Below, piece by piece: positions 17,822 to 24,756 of a stretch of DNA of 36,983 nucleotides. The position numbers were made by a program, and so were the translations under genes. Position 1 is the stretch's first letter. The number at the start of each line of letters is the position of its first letter. The notes under the pieces are model-generated. The model worked only from the letters and a program-made list of their open reading frames with translations. It had not been told where the DNA came from and ran no database searches. Source of the stretch: Phycisphaerales bacterium UBA2421 (GTDB lineage: Bacteria > Planctomycetota > Phycisphaerae > Tepidisphaerales > Tepidisphaeraceae); NCBI GenBank assembly GCA_002343075.1, contig DDRH01000022.1, positions 137,665-174,647 on the forward strand, read 5' to 3'.

Positions 17822-18538
17822 ATGCGCGTTCGATCCACTCTTTGCTTCCTTGCAGCAACCGCCGTCGTCACGTCCGCGGCACTCGCTGAGTACGATGTTT
17901 CACCCAAGATTGAAGGAGGCGTGATCAAGACCAATGCCTTTTTTGATGCCGAAGAGGTGGAAGTCGGCAACGTCGCCGTCTTTGGTTACAACTTTGGTGA
18001 AGAAGTGCTTCTCCCGCCAAACGAATTGCCCGATCCGGGCTTCCATCCGCTCCCTGGCAGCGGGTTTGCCGAAGGATCGCAGATCGGCATCCAAACCCTT
18101 AGCGTGCTGCAATACTGGAACGGCGTCGGCCCGATCAGTTTCGCCCCCGCTGCTTCCGGAACAACCTTGTCTTATGCGTTTGGCTCCAGCGCCGCCTCGG
18201 TCGATGGCACGACCATCCCCGCGAACGATGTGCTCGTCGGGCCGGTCGACGAGTTTGGCGAGTTTGATGATCATCTCGATACCGAAATCACGCTCGCCGC
18301 AGCGTCGGGCATCTACATGGTCGCCGCTCGACTCAACACCACCACCCCGGGCATCACGCCGTCGGATAGCATCTTCATTCTCTTTAACTACGGCTTGGAG
18401 GAAGATGTGCTGGAAGACGCCGTCGTGTTCGCCCGCGACACATTTGCTCCGGGCACGGTGATTCCGGTTGTCCCCGAACCCGCAGCGCTAGGCCTGCTCG
18501 CCGCCGCCCTGCCGATGGCACTGCGTCGCCGTCGTTAA
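17822..18538 (+). CDS. PEP-CTERM protein, paralogue of the preceding gene
   Basis: The 238-residue product has a signal peptide (about 1-22, ending ALAE), a beta-rich body and a C-terminal PEP-CTERM signal reading VPEP, then a hydrophobic stretch, then four arginines at the end. Its body aligns by eye with the previous protein (GGVIKTNAF with GGKLITDAF, TTLSYAFG with ESLSFSFG, PSDSIFILFNYG with PSDALFLLFNNG), but it lacks the dockerin repeats. The frame is open further upstream inside the previous gene. The ATG at 17822 is chosen because AGGAGG lies just before it and the signal peptide starts there. Start and previous stop are one base apart, so the pair is translationally linked. Confidence 0.86.
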   Translation: MRVRSTLCFLAATAVVTSAALAEYDVSPKIEGGVIKTNAFFDAEEVEVGNVAVFGYNFGEEVLLPPNELPDPGFHPLPGSGFAEGSQIGIQTLSVLQYWNGVGPISFAPAASGTTLSYAFGSSAASVDGTTIPANDVLVGPVDEFGEFDDHLDTEITLAAASGIYMVAARLNTTTPGITPSDSIFILFNYGLEEDVLEDAVVFARDTFAPGTVIPVVPEPAALGLLAAALPMALRRRR

Positions 18539-18592
18539 CTGGTTTGAGGCCCCGCCGGTGCGCCGAGTCGTCGTAACGTTGTTTACAACCCG

Positions 18593-18623
18593 GGACAGGG
18601 GTGACCACGCGTCACCCCTGTCC
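18593..18623 (+). terminator. Strong hairpin ending the PEP-CTERM operon
   Basis: GGACAGGGGTGAC (18593-18605) and GTCACCCCTGTCC (18611-18623) form a perfect 13-bp stem with a 5-base loop, 55 bases after the stop. No T run follows, so it could act as an mRNA-stabilising hairpin or a weak bidirectional terminator. Confidence 0.7.
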
Positions 18624-18628
18624 TAGTC

Positions 18629-18873
18629 ATGCGAAACGCACAAATCTACCTCGCCGAATGTCCCGTGTGCGTCAACGCCGAACGCACGGCCGCCGAGTGC
18701 CTTGATCGCAACAGGTTCAAGGTGGAAATCATCCACTTAGGCGAACACGAGGGCCGGATCGCCGAGGCCAGGCGGGCCGGCGTGAAGTCGGTGCCGCCCC
18801 GGTGATCGATGGCCAACCGTTCCACATCAACCTCCCCATCAACCGCGGTGCCGATCTTTCCGAATTGGGTTGA
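18629..18873 (+). pseudogene. Frameshifted thioredoxin/glutaredoxin-like gene
   Basis: An ATG-started frame encodes a short thioredoxin-fold protein: a first strand IYLAE, a CPVC redox pair, a helix, a second strand VEIIHLG, and then GVKSVPP, where the cis-proline is expected. It stops at 18803-18805 after 58 codons. The expected continuation (VIDGQPFHIN, ending GADLSELG) is read from 18802 in the next frame and stops at 18871-18873. Restoring one base near 18795-18802 would give one protein of about 81 residues. This is either a real frameshift mutation or a sequencing error in a C-run. No other copy is in the window. Confidence 0.6.
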
Positions 18874-18900
18874 ACCAGGCCGCCACGCTGACCGGCTCTG

Positions 18901-19269
18901 TCATTCGTCGCGCTGGCTCAACGCGATGCGATTGCCTTCGGAGTCTTCGAACTCCGCGACCCAAGTGCCCGGCGTGACCTCTTTCTTCGCAAACAAGACG
19001 GCTGCCCCGCGCGCCGTCGCGCGCGACATCACTCTGTCGATATCGATCAGATGAAAGTACACGATCGCCCCATGCTTTGAGGGTACATACACGTCCCCTT
19101 GCGCAAGCGTGACATTCGCACCGACCCGTTCGCGCGATGACGGAAAGTGTGCCATCGCGTAGCCGTCCACTGTCACGCGTTCAAGCCTTATGTCAAACAC
19201 CGCTTCGTAAAACGCCACGGCCCGATCCATGTCGGTGACCGGGATCTCAAGGTAACGAACTTCCGGCAT
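18901..19269 (-). CDS. VOC (glyoxalase/bleomycin resistance) family protein
   Basis: The 122-residue product is a single vicinal-oxygen-chelate domain. It opens with VRYLEIPVTDMDRAVAFYEAVF, has the middle YFHLIDIDRVMSRATARGA and ends FEDSEGNRIALSQ, the usual beta-alpha-beta-beta-beta order. Family members are metal-dependent enzymes or binding proteins with varied substrates. This one looks like the small stand-alone type often annotated as glyoxalase-like, and the substrate cannot be told. The frame is open upstream to 19467, but the ATG at 19269 has AGGAG seven bases before it. The upstream residues are not VOC-like. Confidence 0.85.
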   Translation of the reverse strand: MPEVRYLEIPVTDMDRAVAFYEAVFDIRLERVTVDGYAMAHFPSSRERVGANVTLAQGDVYVPSKHGAIVYFHLIDIDRVMSRATARGAAVLFAKKEVTPGTWVAEFEDSEGNRIALSQRDE

Positions 19270-19833
19270 CGGATCACTCCTGGTCTGCATCAAACACCCC
19301 AACGATAGTGCGAAGAACGAGAGCACTTTCGGCACCTGGCTTGCTCCGGAACAATTGCTCCGCGGGGAACTGCCCATGAATCCGAGTCGCGATCGACTGC
19401 CAGAAGTGTGTAGGTCATCCAGCGTTGATAAATGGCACCGACAGCCGTCGCTCCCGCCGATCGCCAATAGCCCTTAGACAGCGAATCGAAATGGCCTTAG
19501 TTTCCGGAGCATTCATATGACGATACGCCAATCTGCCCATCGCTCCGGTTCAGCGGCGAACTTCGCAGCGGACCGTCCGCTGCAACCGATTGCTACACCA
19601 CCGGCTACCGCCGCGCGGCACAGTGGATGCCTCCGACCAGCGGCGATGCCGTCAATGTCGAGGTGCATGACGGTGCTACCGGGAGCACAATGCCGATCGG
19701 TAGCCGAGCCGGTGCCTCGCGGGCTCTCAGACCACAATTGTCATACCCGCCGGATCGGTTCACCGCACTGGCCGGTTGGTCCACACTCAGAGTCGTCAGC
19801 CGGCGGGACTGGCTGCCGTAACTGGATCACGGT
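19270..19833. other. Intergenic stretch without a confident gene
   Basis: These 564 bases lie between two leftward genes. A rightward frame from an ATG at 19517 has GGAG seven bases upstream, but it overlaps the lipoprotein gene on the other strand and its composition (many Ser, Arg, Cys, Pro) is not convincing. At 19331-19344 a GG-N10-GC pattern within CGGCACCTGGCTTGCT resembles a sigma-54 promoter on the + strand. Nothing else was recognised. Confidence 0.4.
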
Positions 19834-20619
19834 CTACCGGGCGGCGTTGGCTCTTGCGGGAAGCTTCACGGACACACCGCGCGCCAATCCCACCCGCTCG
19901 ACGTGCCCGGTGACGCGATGGCCCGTCGCAGGGTCGGTGTAGATCAAGTGTGTGTGTGTCGCGGTCCCTGGGTGGGTCAGCCGGCCCACCGAGTCGGCGG
20001 CGTAGATGCCGACGAGCGTGCCGCTCACATTATTCACGTTCAGTTCGAACGGCTGTTCGCCTTCGGCGATTTCCTGCTTTTTCATCCGGGCATGGATCGG
20101 GCAGGCACCGTTGATGACGTGAAGCCGGACGTCTGTGAACGCACCATCGACGACAAAGACGAACGGTTCGGCCGGCCCGATCCCTGCGCCGATTGCCATC
20201 GCGCCGATCGTTTCATCGAACCGTTCGTGTGACACCGCATCGGCCAGGGGATGCTGGGTCCAGCTGTCGACCGACTGCCCGACGAGAAGGGTCGCCTTTG
20301 TGCCGGCCGTCGCCACCGGCTGCGGGGTTCCGTCCGGCGCTACGCGGGTGACGACCGCCACGGAGTCGAGGACCGTGATTTCGCCCTTGAGCCCCTCCGC
20401 AGCGCCCACCCCGTAAAAGTGCGGCTTGCCGACGACATCAGCCACATCCACGCGCGGCTGGAACTGGCGCTGGCCGATGGTCTCGTGCATTCCGCCGACC
20501 TGCACTAGCTGCGACGAAACTGATGGATCCCTCGCAGCGCAACCGCAAAAGAGCGCGGCTGTCGAGAGACAAAAGGTCATGAATCGCAACCGTGTTGCGC
20601 AATCGATGGGTCGAATCAT
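19834..20619 (-). CDS. Predicted lipoprotein, acetolactate-decarboxylase-like
   Basis: The 261-residue product starts with a lipoprotein signal: basic residues, a hydrophobic run, and a lipobox LFCGC with Cys near residue 26. The body resembles alpha-acetolactate decarboxylase. FYGVGAAEGLKGEITVLDS matches the usual 'GIG..eGLdGE..vLdG' opening, and near the end THTHLIYTD and GHVERV supply the His-x-His plus downstream His expected of its zinc site. The fit is by eye and partial. The spacing to the third His is longer than I recall for the classical enzyme, and a lipid-anchored form is unusual. The ATG at 20619 is chosen for the lipobox and the AGGAAACGCGAGG region before it. No acetolactate synthase or butanediol gene is nearby. 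Confidence 0.62.
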   Translation of the reverse strand: MIRPIDCATRLRFMTFCLSTAALFCGCAARDPSVSSQLVQVGGMHETIGQRQFQPRVDVADVVGKPHFYGVGAAEGLKGEITVLDSVAVVTRVAPDGTPQPVATAGTKATLLVGQSVDSWTQHPLADAVSHERFDETIGAMAIGAGIGPAEPFVFVVDGAFTDVRLHVINGACPIHARMKKQEIAEGEQPFELNVNNVSGTLVGIYAADSVGRLTHPGTATHTHLIYTDPATGHRVTGHVERVGLARGVSVKLPARANAAR

Positions 20620-20757
20620 AGATGCCTCGCGTTTCCTTTTGAGCATTTGACACAGTGTAACGCGGGTGAACCTCGAGGCACATGCCGCGCGAGGATGCCC
20701 AAGTTTCCTGAAGTCGGACTGCCGCACCGAGGAAATGCCTCGGGCAACGGACTGAAG

Positions 20758-20904
20758 TTATCCCGCGGTCGATGCGCCGGCGTGAAGCAAGCGATCAAGC
20801 TCCGCAGGACTCATTCGCTTGATGAACTGCTCGAGCTTCCTGGCGTATTGCAGATCGTTCGGGTCGAGCCCACCGATCTTCTTCCGCCGGTAAAGACTCA
20901 TCAT
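20758..20904 (-). CDS. Possible small protein (48 aa)
   Basis: A short leftward frame starts with a double ATG and encodes a basic N-terminus (SLYRRKKIGG) followed by a helical, well-balanced stretch (DPNDLQYARKLEQFIKRM, then SPAELDRLLHAG). The composition looks like a real small helical protein, but no ribosome binding site is evident and the family is unknown. A GTG a few codons upstream could also serve. Confidence 0.32.
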   Translation of the reverse strand: MMSLYRRKKIGGLDPNDLQYARKLEQFIKRMSPAELDRLLHAGASTAG

Positions 20905-21118
20905 CCAGCCCACGTGCCGCTGAGATCATCTCGACGATTCTTCATGCAAGCTGCGAGCGTGATAACAGACTGACATTGATTGGCCAGCCCGGCACCGACT
21001 AACTTTCAGATTTCGAGGACCGTTGTGCCGCGCCGGTCCAGTTCAGAGAACCCATGCAATCCCGCCGCTGACCGGTGAAGATCGGCGGCAGTCTTCTACC
21101 AAAGGAGATTGCACGGGT

Positions 21119-21424
21119 TTCGCCACGATTATCGCCCTCGACCTCGGCAAGTTCAAGACCGTCGCATGCGTGATGGACACCGCGACCCGCACGCACACGT
21201 TTGAAACGATTTTGATGTCCCCGGCAACGGTCCACGACCTGCTTACGCGGCAGCTGACCGATCCGCCGGCTGACACGCTTGTCGTGTCCGAGACCTGCGA
21301 GACGGCCGGCTGGGTGCATGACCTCTGCACCGCCCGGGCCGCGTCGATCATCGTCGTCAACGCCAACGAGGAACGCTTTGCCCAAGGCGTACGCCGTGCG
21401 TGCGAGCCCGATGACCTCGACTAA
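21119..21424 (+). pseudogene. IS110-family transposase remnant, N-terminal part
   Basis: The frame encodes the N-terminal RuvC-like part of an IS110 transposase: IIALDLGKFKTVACVMD with the first catalytic Asp, then LVVSETCETAGWVHDLC with the catalytic Glu, then VVNANEERF. It ends at a stop just after RRACEPDDLD, where full-length members (about 300-400 residues) continue with the DD part of the DEDD centre and the C-terminal domain with its catalytic Ser. By eye the third acidic residue is Glu instead of Asp. No ATG sits at the natural start, and only a distant one at 21023 opens the frame. No element ends were found, so this looks like a dead fragment. Confidence 0.72.
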
Positions 21425-21711
21425 CCAAATGCACGCGAAGGATGCGCAAGCGACCGGGACGTTCGATGCAGCGAATGAGGCGTGGGCTCTTGCCTCGGTG
21501 AATGAGGCTCCCTGAGCGATGTCCAAGGGATGACCATCGAATAGTCGTCTGAAGCGCACCGGCCGCCAGGACAAAGCGACCCAAGTCAATCACGGAAGTT
21601 AAATACAGCGGGTGAAAGAGGTAAGACAAATGCGGTGCGCGCCAAGATCACACTTGACCCCAAGCGGGATTCATAGTCGGGGGGTTATCCATCGCCCGCT
21701 GTTCGGCCGCC
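21425..21711. other. Non-coding stretch after IS110 remnant
   Basis: No gene, terminator or element end was recognised. A near-duplicate AGCGAATGAGGC / GGTGAATGAGGC occurs at about 21473-21509. It may be further debris of the insertion. Confidence 0.3.
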
Positions 21712-22482
21712 TCAGAAGCTCAGCAAGATCGGCAGCCGATGCTCGCATGCTTTCGTTGCGAGATCCCGAAATAACTGAAGCCCGAATGCCGCAGTCTTAG
21801 CCAAGCCAGCTTTCGGGGGGTCAGGCTCGCGTTTCTTTCCCCGCAGCAGACTGCCGAACAGACCTGCCTTCTTCGGGGAAGACGGCACGGTTTGCCGCGT
21901 CGACTTCAGTTGCTCGAGTTTCTCCGCCGTCTGCGCATGAAGCTCGTCCAGTTGTAGTTTGAGCGTGAACGCCGACCCGATGCACGTCTTGTCGTCTGAT
22001 ACGATCGTCGGCGCGTCGAACACGAACGGGAACTCGGTCGGAAGCCACAGTTGGGGTTCAAGGATCGTGCGAAAGCGAGACTTGTATTCGCGCACGGTAG
22101 ATCGCACGTAGGCCGGATCATCAACCCATGACTCTGGCACTTCGCCGGGCACCGGCAGGTCTGGATGCTCCGCGTGAGCAGCCCACACCAGCAAAGCTGA
22201 ATAACCGTCCCATGCCGGGCGATCCGTGAAGTACGGCTGTTGGTCCCCTTCGTCCCATTGGGCCGGTCCGCATCCGTGCACCTCCAAACCTCCGCTGAGC
22301 GCGCGGCACCAGCCGGTAACGGCTTGCCGAATGTCAGTAGCAGGCGGAGGTGCCTCCGGTTTCCCGCCTGAATAAATCATCGTGTACTGTATTCCTTGTT
22401 CGCGGGCCATGCGCTGTGCGACGTTCTCCCAGTCACGCCGGTAAAAGCGGGTCCTCGTGCCGACGTAAACTTCAAACGCCAC
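21712..22482 (-). CDS. Unknown protein (256 aa)
   Basis: I do not recognise the family. From the GTG at 22482, which has GAGGAA about seven bases upstream, the product is 256 residues and begins AFEVYVGTRTRFYRRDWE. It is soluble in appearance, with many aromatic residues and prolines in the first 180 positions and a charged helical stretch LQLDELHAQTAEKLEQLKS. A basic, proline-containing tail (KKAGLFGSLLRGKKREPDPP) and a short C-terminal helix follow. There is no signal peptide or membrane segment. The frame is open to 22587, but the extra residues lack protein character. Its neighbours are an IS remnant and non-coding DNA, so the context gives no hint. Confidence 0.6.
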   Translation of the reverse strand: MAFEVYVGTRTRFYRRDWENVAQRMAREQGIQYTMIYSGGKPEAPPPATDIRQAVTGWCRALSGGLEVHGCGPAQWDEGDQQPYFTDRPAWDGYSALLVWAAHAEHPDLPVPGEVPESWVDDPAYVRSTVREYKSRFRTILEPQLWLPTEFPFVFDAPTIVSDDKTCIGSAFTLKLQLDELHAQTAEKLEQLKSTRQTVPSSPKKAGLFGSLLRGKKREPDPPKAGLAKTAAFGLQLFRDLATKACEHRLPILLSF

Positions 22483-23034
22483 TGAGTTCCTCGCGATCGT
22501 CCGCCGACTGTCCCGGCGATGGATAACTAGTGAATAAACCGACCCGCGAAGCCAATGAGCGTTCGCCGGGCGCGGTAAGGTTCTCACACGTAAGTCAGGG
22601 CGTCAATTGCTATTCGGTTAGCGAGCTGCCCGCGGAGGCACGATAGGCCGGGGAGCAGGACGGGACAACGCCGCTCCGGCGGGGTTCATGCATCGATTAG
22701 ACACCCAGAAACGCGGCCCGGGCCGGGCTATTGGGATTAACGCCGTCGAACCCGCGCAAATCAACATGCCGGCGGAGCGCGTGCTGAACACCCGCCGGAT
22801 TCTCAGCGTCAGGGGAGCGATCGGCATCGCTGGCAGCGGGCGGGCCGCGTTGCGCTGGACCAGCCACGCCGCGGCGGCGGGGAACACGCGGAAATGGCGA
22901 TGATGGCCGCTTTTAGCTTGCGTTGCCGGATTGTGGCCATCTTTGCCGGCTCGTTCCCAGGGACGGGCGGTGGGGTCCTTTGCTCGCGGGGGCGGAACCT
23001 GCGATTGTGCCGCGGTGCAGCGGCCACGATCAAC

Positions 23035-23138
23035 GTGGCACGGGCATCCAGCCCGTGTCTGCGGTGTGATGAACTGCAACCGATTGATCCCGGCACCGCC
23101 TGCAGTTCATCATGGGCGGGATGCGCATGTCGTGCCAC
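23035..23138. repeat. Nested inverted repeat with GTGGCACG ends
   Basis: GTGGCACG (23035-23042) is matched by CGTGCCAC (23131-23138). Inside, TGATGAACTGCA (23067-23078) is matched by TGCAGTTCATCA (23101-23112). The left arm also holds its own hairpin, CACGGGC / GCCCGTG (23039-23057). It resembles a small palindromic intergenic element. Confidence 0.65.
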
Positions 23139-23181
23139 CCGGGGCATTCATCTGTAGTTTCCAGTAGTTATTGATTGATGG

Positions 23182-23213
23182 GTGCCACTACTTGGCTCTC
23201 GGGCCAAGTAGTG
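23182..23213. repeat. Hairpin repeat, 11-bp stem
   Basis: CACTACTTGGC (23186-23196) and GCCAAGTAGTG (23203-23213) form a perfect stem with a 6-base loop, preceded by GTGC. It is the second of three hairpins sharing a GTGCCAC/GTGGCAC edge. Confidence 0.65.
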
Positions 23214-23247
23214 CGGGCGACTGAAACCGCGGCGTGAAACCGAAGAG

Positions 23248-23279
23248 CACGACATGGCCTTAGAGCCATATCGTGGCAC
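23248..23279. repeat. Hairpin repeat, 11-bp stem with one mismatch
   Basis: CACGACATGGC (23248-23258) and GCCATATCGTG (23265-23275) pair with one mismatch around a 6-base loop and run into GTGGCAC (23273-23279). It is the third hairpin of the cluster. Confidence 0.6.
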
Positions 23280-23930
23280 CCGGATAATCTTTTTCGTTAA
23301 AAAAGTGCTCGGCGCTGCGCTTTCCGTTCACCGCTGGCGCAGCGCGGGGGGTAGTAAGGAAAGGATGAGTGATGAATTATGAATGATGAATGGAGGAGGT
23401 CGCTGCGCGCTTTGCCTGGGTGCCCTGAAATGCCCGGAAATGCCCGATTTTTGAAAATAGCAGATTCTACTTAGTCTGAGAATTTTTTGCTCCGGCGAAA
23501 GGAGGCTTGCGGCGCGGGTTGTGGTCGTCGGGTCGTGCGGCGGCACTTGTGGCGGTGGCAATCGGCGTTGTCACTGTCCGGTTGCTTCCCAGGAACGCGG
23601 GAGGACAATCGCTTGAATGTCTAAGCCGCTTATCGTTTCGACCTGGTCGTTTGGCCAGCGTGCCCACCGCGCCGCGTGGCTTATCGGTGCGGTCAGGCAA
23701 GGCTGTTGCAACTTGCCAACGGCAACTTCGGTGGCTGCGCGGTGAATTGAGATCTGCAAGAATCGGAACGAATGGGTGGTGCCGCCGGTCCGGTGAATGC
23801 GCCCCGCTCGGCCGCGCCCGCCGGGTCTGGCGTTGTTGATTATGGGACTGTCGCGAAAATGTGCTCGAGACTCCGGCGAGCGCGGATGCGGGTAAGGTGC
23901 TTTGGTTGTTACAGCAAGGAGCAGTGACTC

Positions 23931-24080
23931 ATGACCAAAACTGTTTACCGCACCGTCAGCAGCAAACGATTCTCGTCGGCCCCGCGTCGTGGCCGCAGGT
24001 CGGTGAGTTCGTTTAACACGCTGATCGCGCGGCTGGATAACGCCAGTGCGCGGCTGAAGGCATCGCGGAAATCAAAGTAG
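23931..24080 (+). CDS. Small basic protein (49 aa)
   Basis: A 49-codon frame starts at an ATG with AAGGAG about nine bases upstream. The product is very basic and Ser-rich (TKTVYRTVSSKRFSSAPRRG at the start, then FNTLIARLDNASARLKASR), with a helical C-terminal half. The family is not recognised. It is the only frame in the surrounding 1.5 kb with both a good ribosome binding site and plausible composition, and a terminator lies about 100 bases after its stop. A small nucleic-acid-binding protein is one possibility, but that is inference from charge alone. Confidence 0.6.
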   Translation: MTKTVYRTVSSKRFSSAPRRGRRSVSSFNTLIARLDNASARLKASRKSK

Positions 24081-24176
24081 CCGCCGCCGGTCGCCTGTGT
24101 TTGGATTTACATCAGGATTAGCGCACCGAAGCATCAGCCGTCTGGCACAGGCGGTTTGGCACAGGCGACGTACTCG

Positions 24177-24210
24177 AAATGACCAGGACCGTAGTGGCCC
24201 TGGTCATTTT
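24177..24210. terminator. Bidirectional terminator between small gene and tRNA-Leu
   Basis: AAATGACCAGG (24177-24187) and CCTGGTCATTT (24199-24209) form a perfect 11-bp stem with an 11-base loop. T residues follow on the + strand, and the A-rich left edge gives T residues on the - strand. It can end both the 49-codon gene (+) and tRNA-Leu (-). Confidence 0.85.
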
Positions 24211-24338
24211 CTCGTTGTCAGCGAGGGCGACCCCGACCATGGCGGCGTCTGGATGAGACAGTATGGTAAGGCGGCACGGCCAGTAAACGACGCAGCCCGG
24301 TGTTGCCACCGGGCTTGCGTGCAATTTTCTCCCAGGAT

Positions 24339-24420
24339 TGCGGCCGACTGGAGTCGAACCAGCACGAGTTGCCTCACTAGAACCTGAATCTAGCGCGTCT
24401 GCCAATTCCGCCACGGCCGC
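24339..24420 (-). tRNA. tRNA-Leu (anticodon CAG)
   Basis: On the - strand the acceptor halves GCGGCCG and CGGCCGC pair perfectly. The D arm contains TGGCAGACGC, the anticodon stem CTAGA/TCTAG encloses TTCAGGT with anticodon CAG, a long variable arm (class II, as expected for Leu) follows, and the T arm has GGTTCGACTCC. The discriminator is A at 24339. CCA is not encoded. Confidence 0.97.
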
Positions 24421-24756
24421 GGGGAATCGAGTCGCAGATCGTATCGCTTAGCCATCTTCCGTCAAGCCCGCGATCGCCGGGGTGCAGTTTCCGGGCATTC
24501 TGATTGACAGGCCGCCATTTCTACGCGACTCTATCAGTATTCGACGACCGCGACGTTGCGAAACTGTGCTGGTTTTTCGCGATAGAGTCTGTGACCGTTC
24601 GAGCTTCAGTTTCCTTGCGATGGCTACCGGCCCTTCTGGCCATTTGTTCAGTCCATCGCCATGAAACCGCAGTTCGCCGCCAAGCAGGCTTAGCTTGTTT
24701 GATTGCACATCGCCGCACAGGCAGCGCCGCCATTTTAAGAGTAAGCGAGCGACCGC
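24421..24756. other. Intergenic stretch between tRNA-Leu and rnc
   Basis: The left part holds the tRNA-Leu promoter. Further right, GACTCTATC (24527-24535) is matched perfectly by GATAGAGTC (24581-24589) with 45 bases between, a possible long-range stem in the rnc leader. No gene was seen. Confidence 0.4.
24438..24465 (-). promoter_or_regulatory. Promoter of tRNA-Leu
   Basis: On the - strand TTGACG (24465-24460), a 16-base spacer and TACGAT (24443-24438) match a sigma-70 promoter, 17 bases before the mature 5' end of tRNA-Leu. Confidence 0.7.

Larger units (their letters stand above)
22483..23930. other. Long gene-poor region with hairpin repeats
   Basis: About 1.45 kb with no convincing coding sequence. 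Open frames exist on both strands but are Pro/Arg/Ala-rich, overlap one another and lack ribosome binding sites. The recognisable content is the hairpin cluster at 23035-23275 and, near 23365-23400, a simple-looking GATGAATTATGAATGATGAA tract. The region may be decayed or serve only as repeat-bearing spacer. Confidence 0.5.

Noticed and set aside
19517..19942. + strand frame with GGAG before its ATG
   Set aside because: It overlaps the 3' end of the lipoprotein gene on the other strand, and its composition is Ser/Arg/Cys/Pro-rich without any motif.
22618..23147. Overlapping - strand frames in the gene-poor region
   Set aside because: They are Pro/Arg/Ala-rich and run through the hairpin repeats. 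No ribosome binding site or family likeness was seen.
23365..23400. ATGAATTATGAATGATGAAT tract considered as an origin or DnaA-box cluster
   Set aside because: It is low-complexity sequence with no match to the DnaA box TTATNCACA and no replication genes nearby.
24097..24387. Frames on both strands over the tRNA-Leu region
   Set aside because: They cross the tRNA and the bidirectional terminator, so they cannot be genes.
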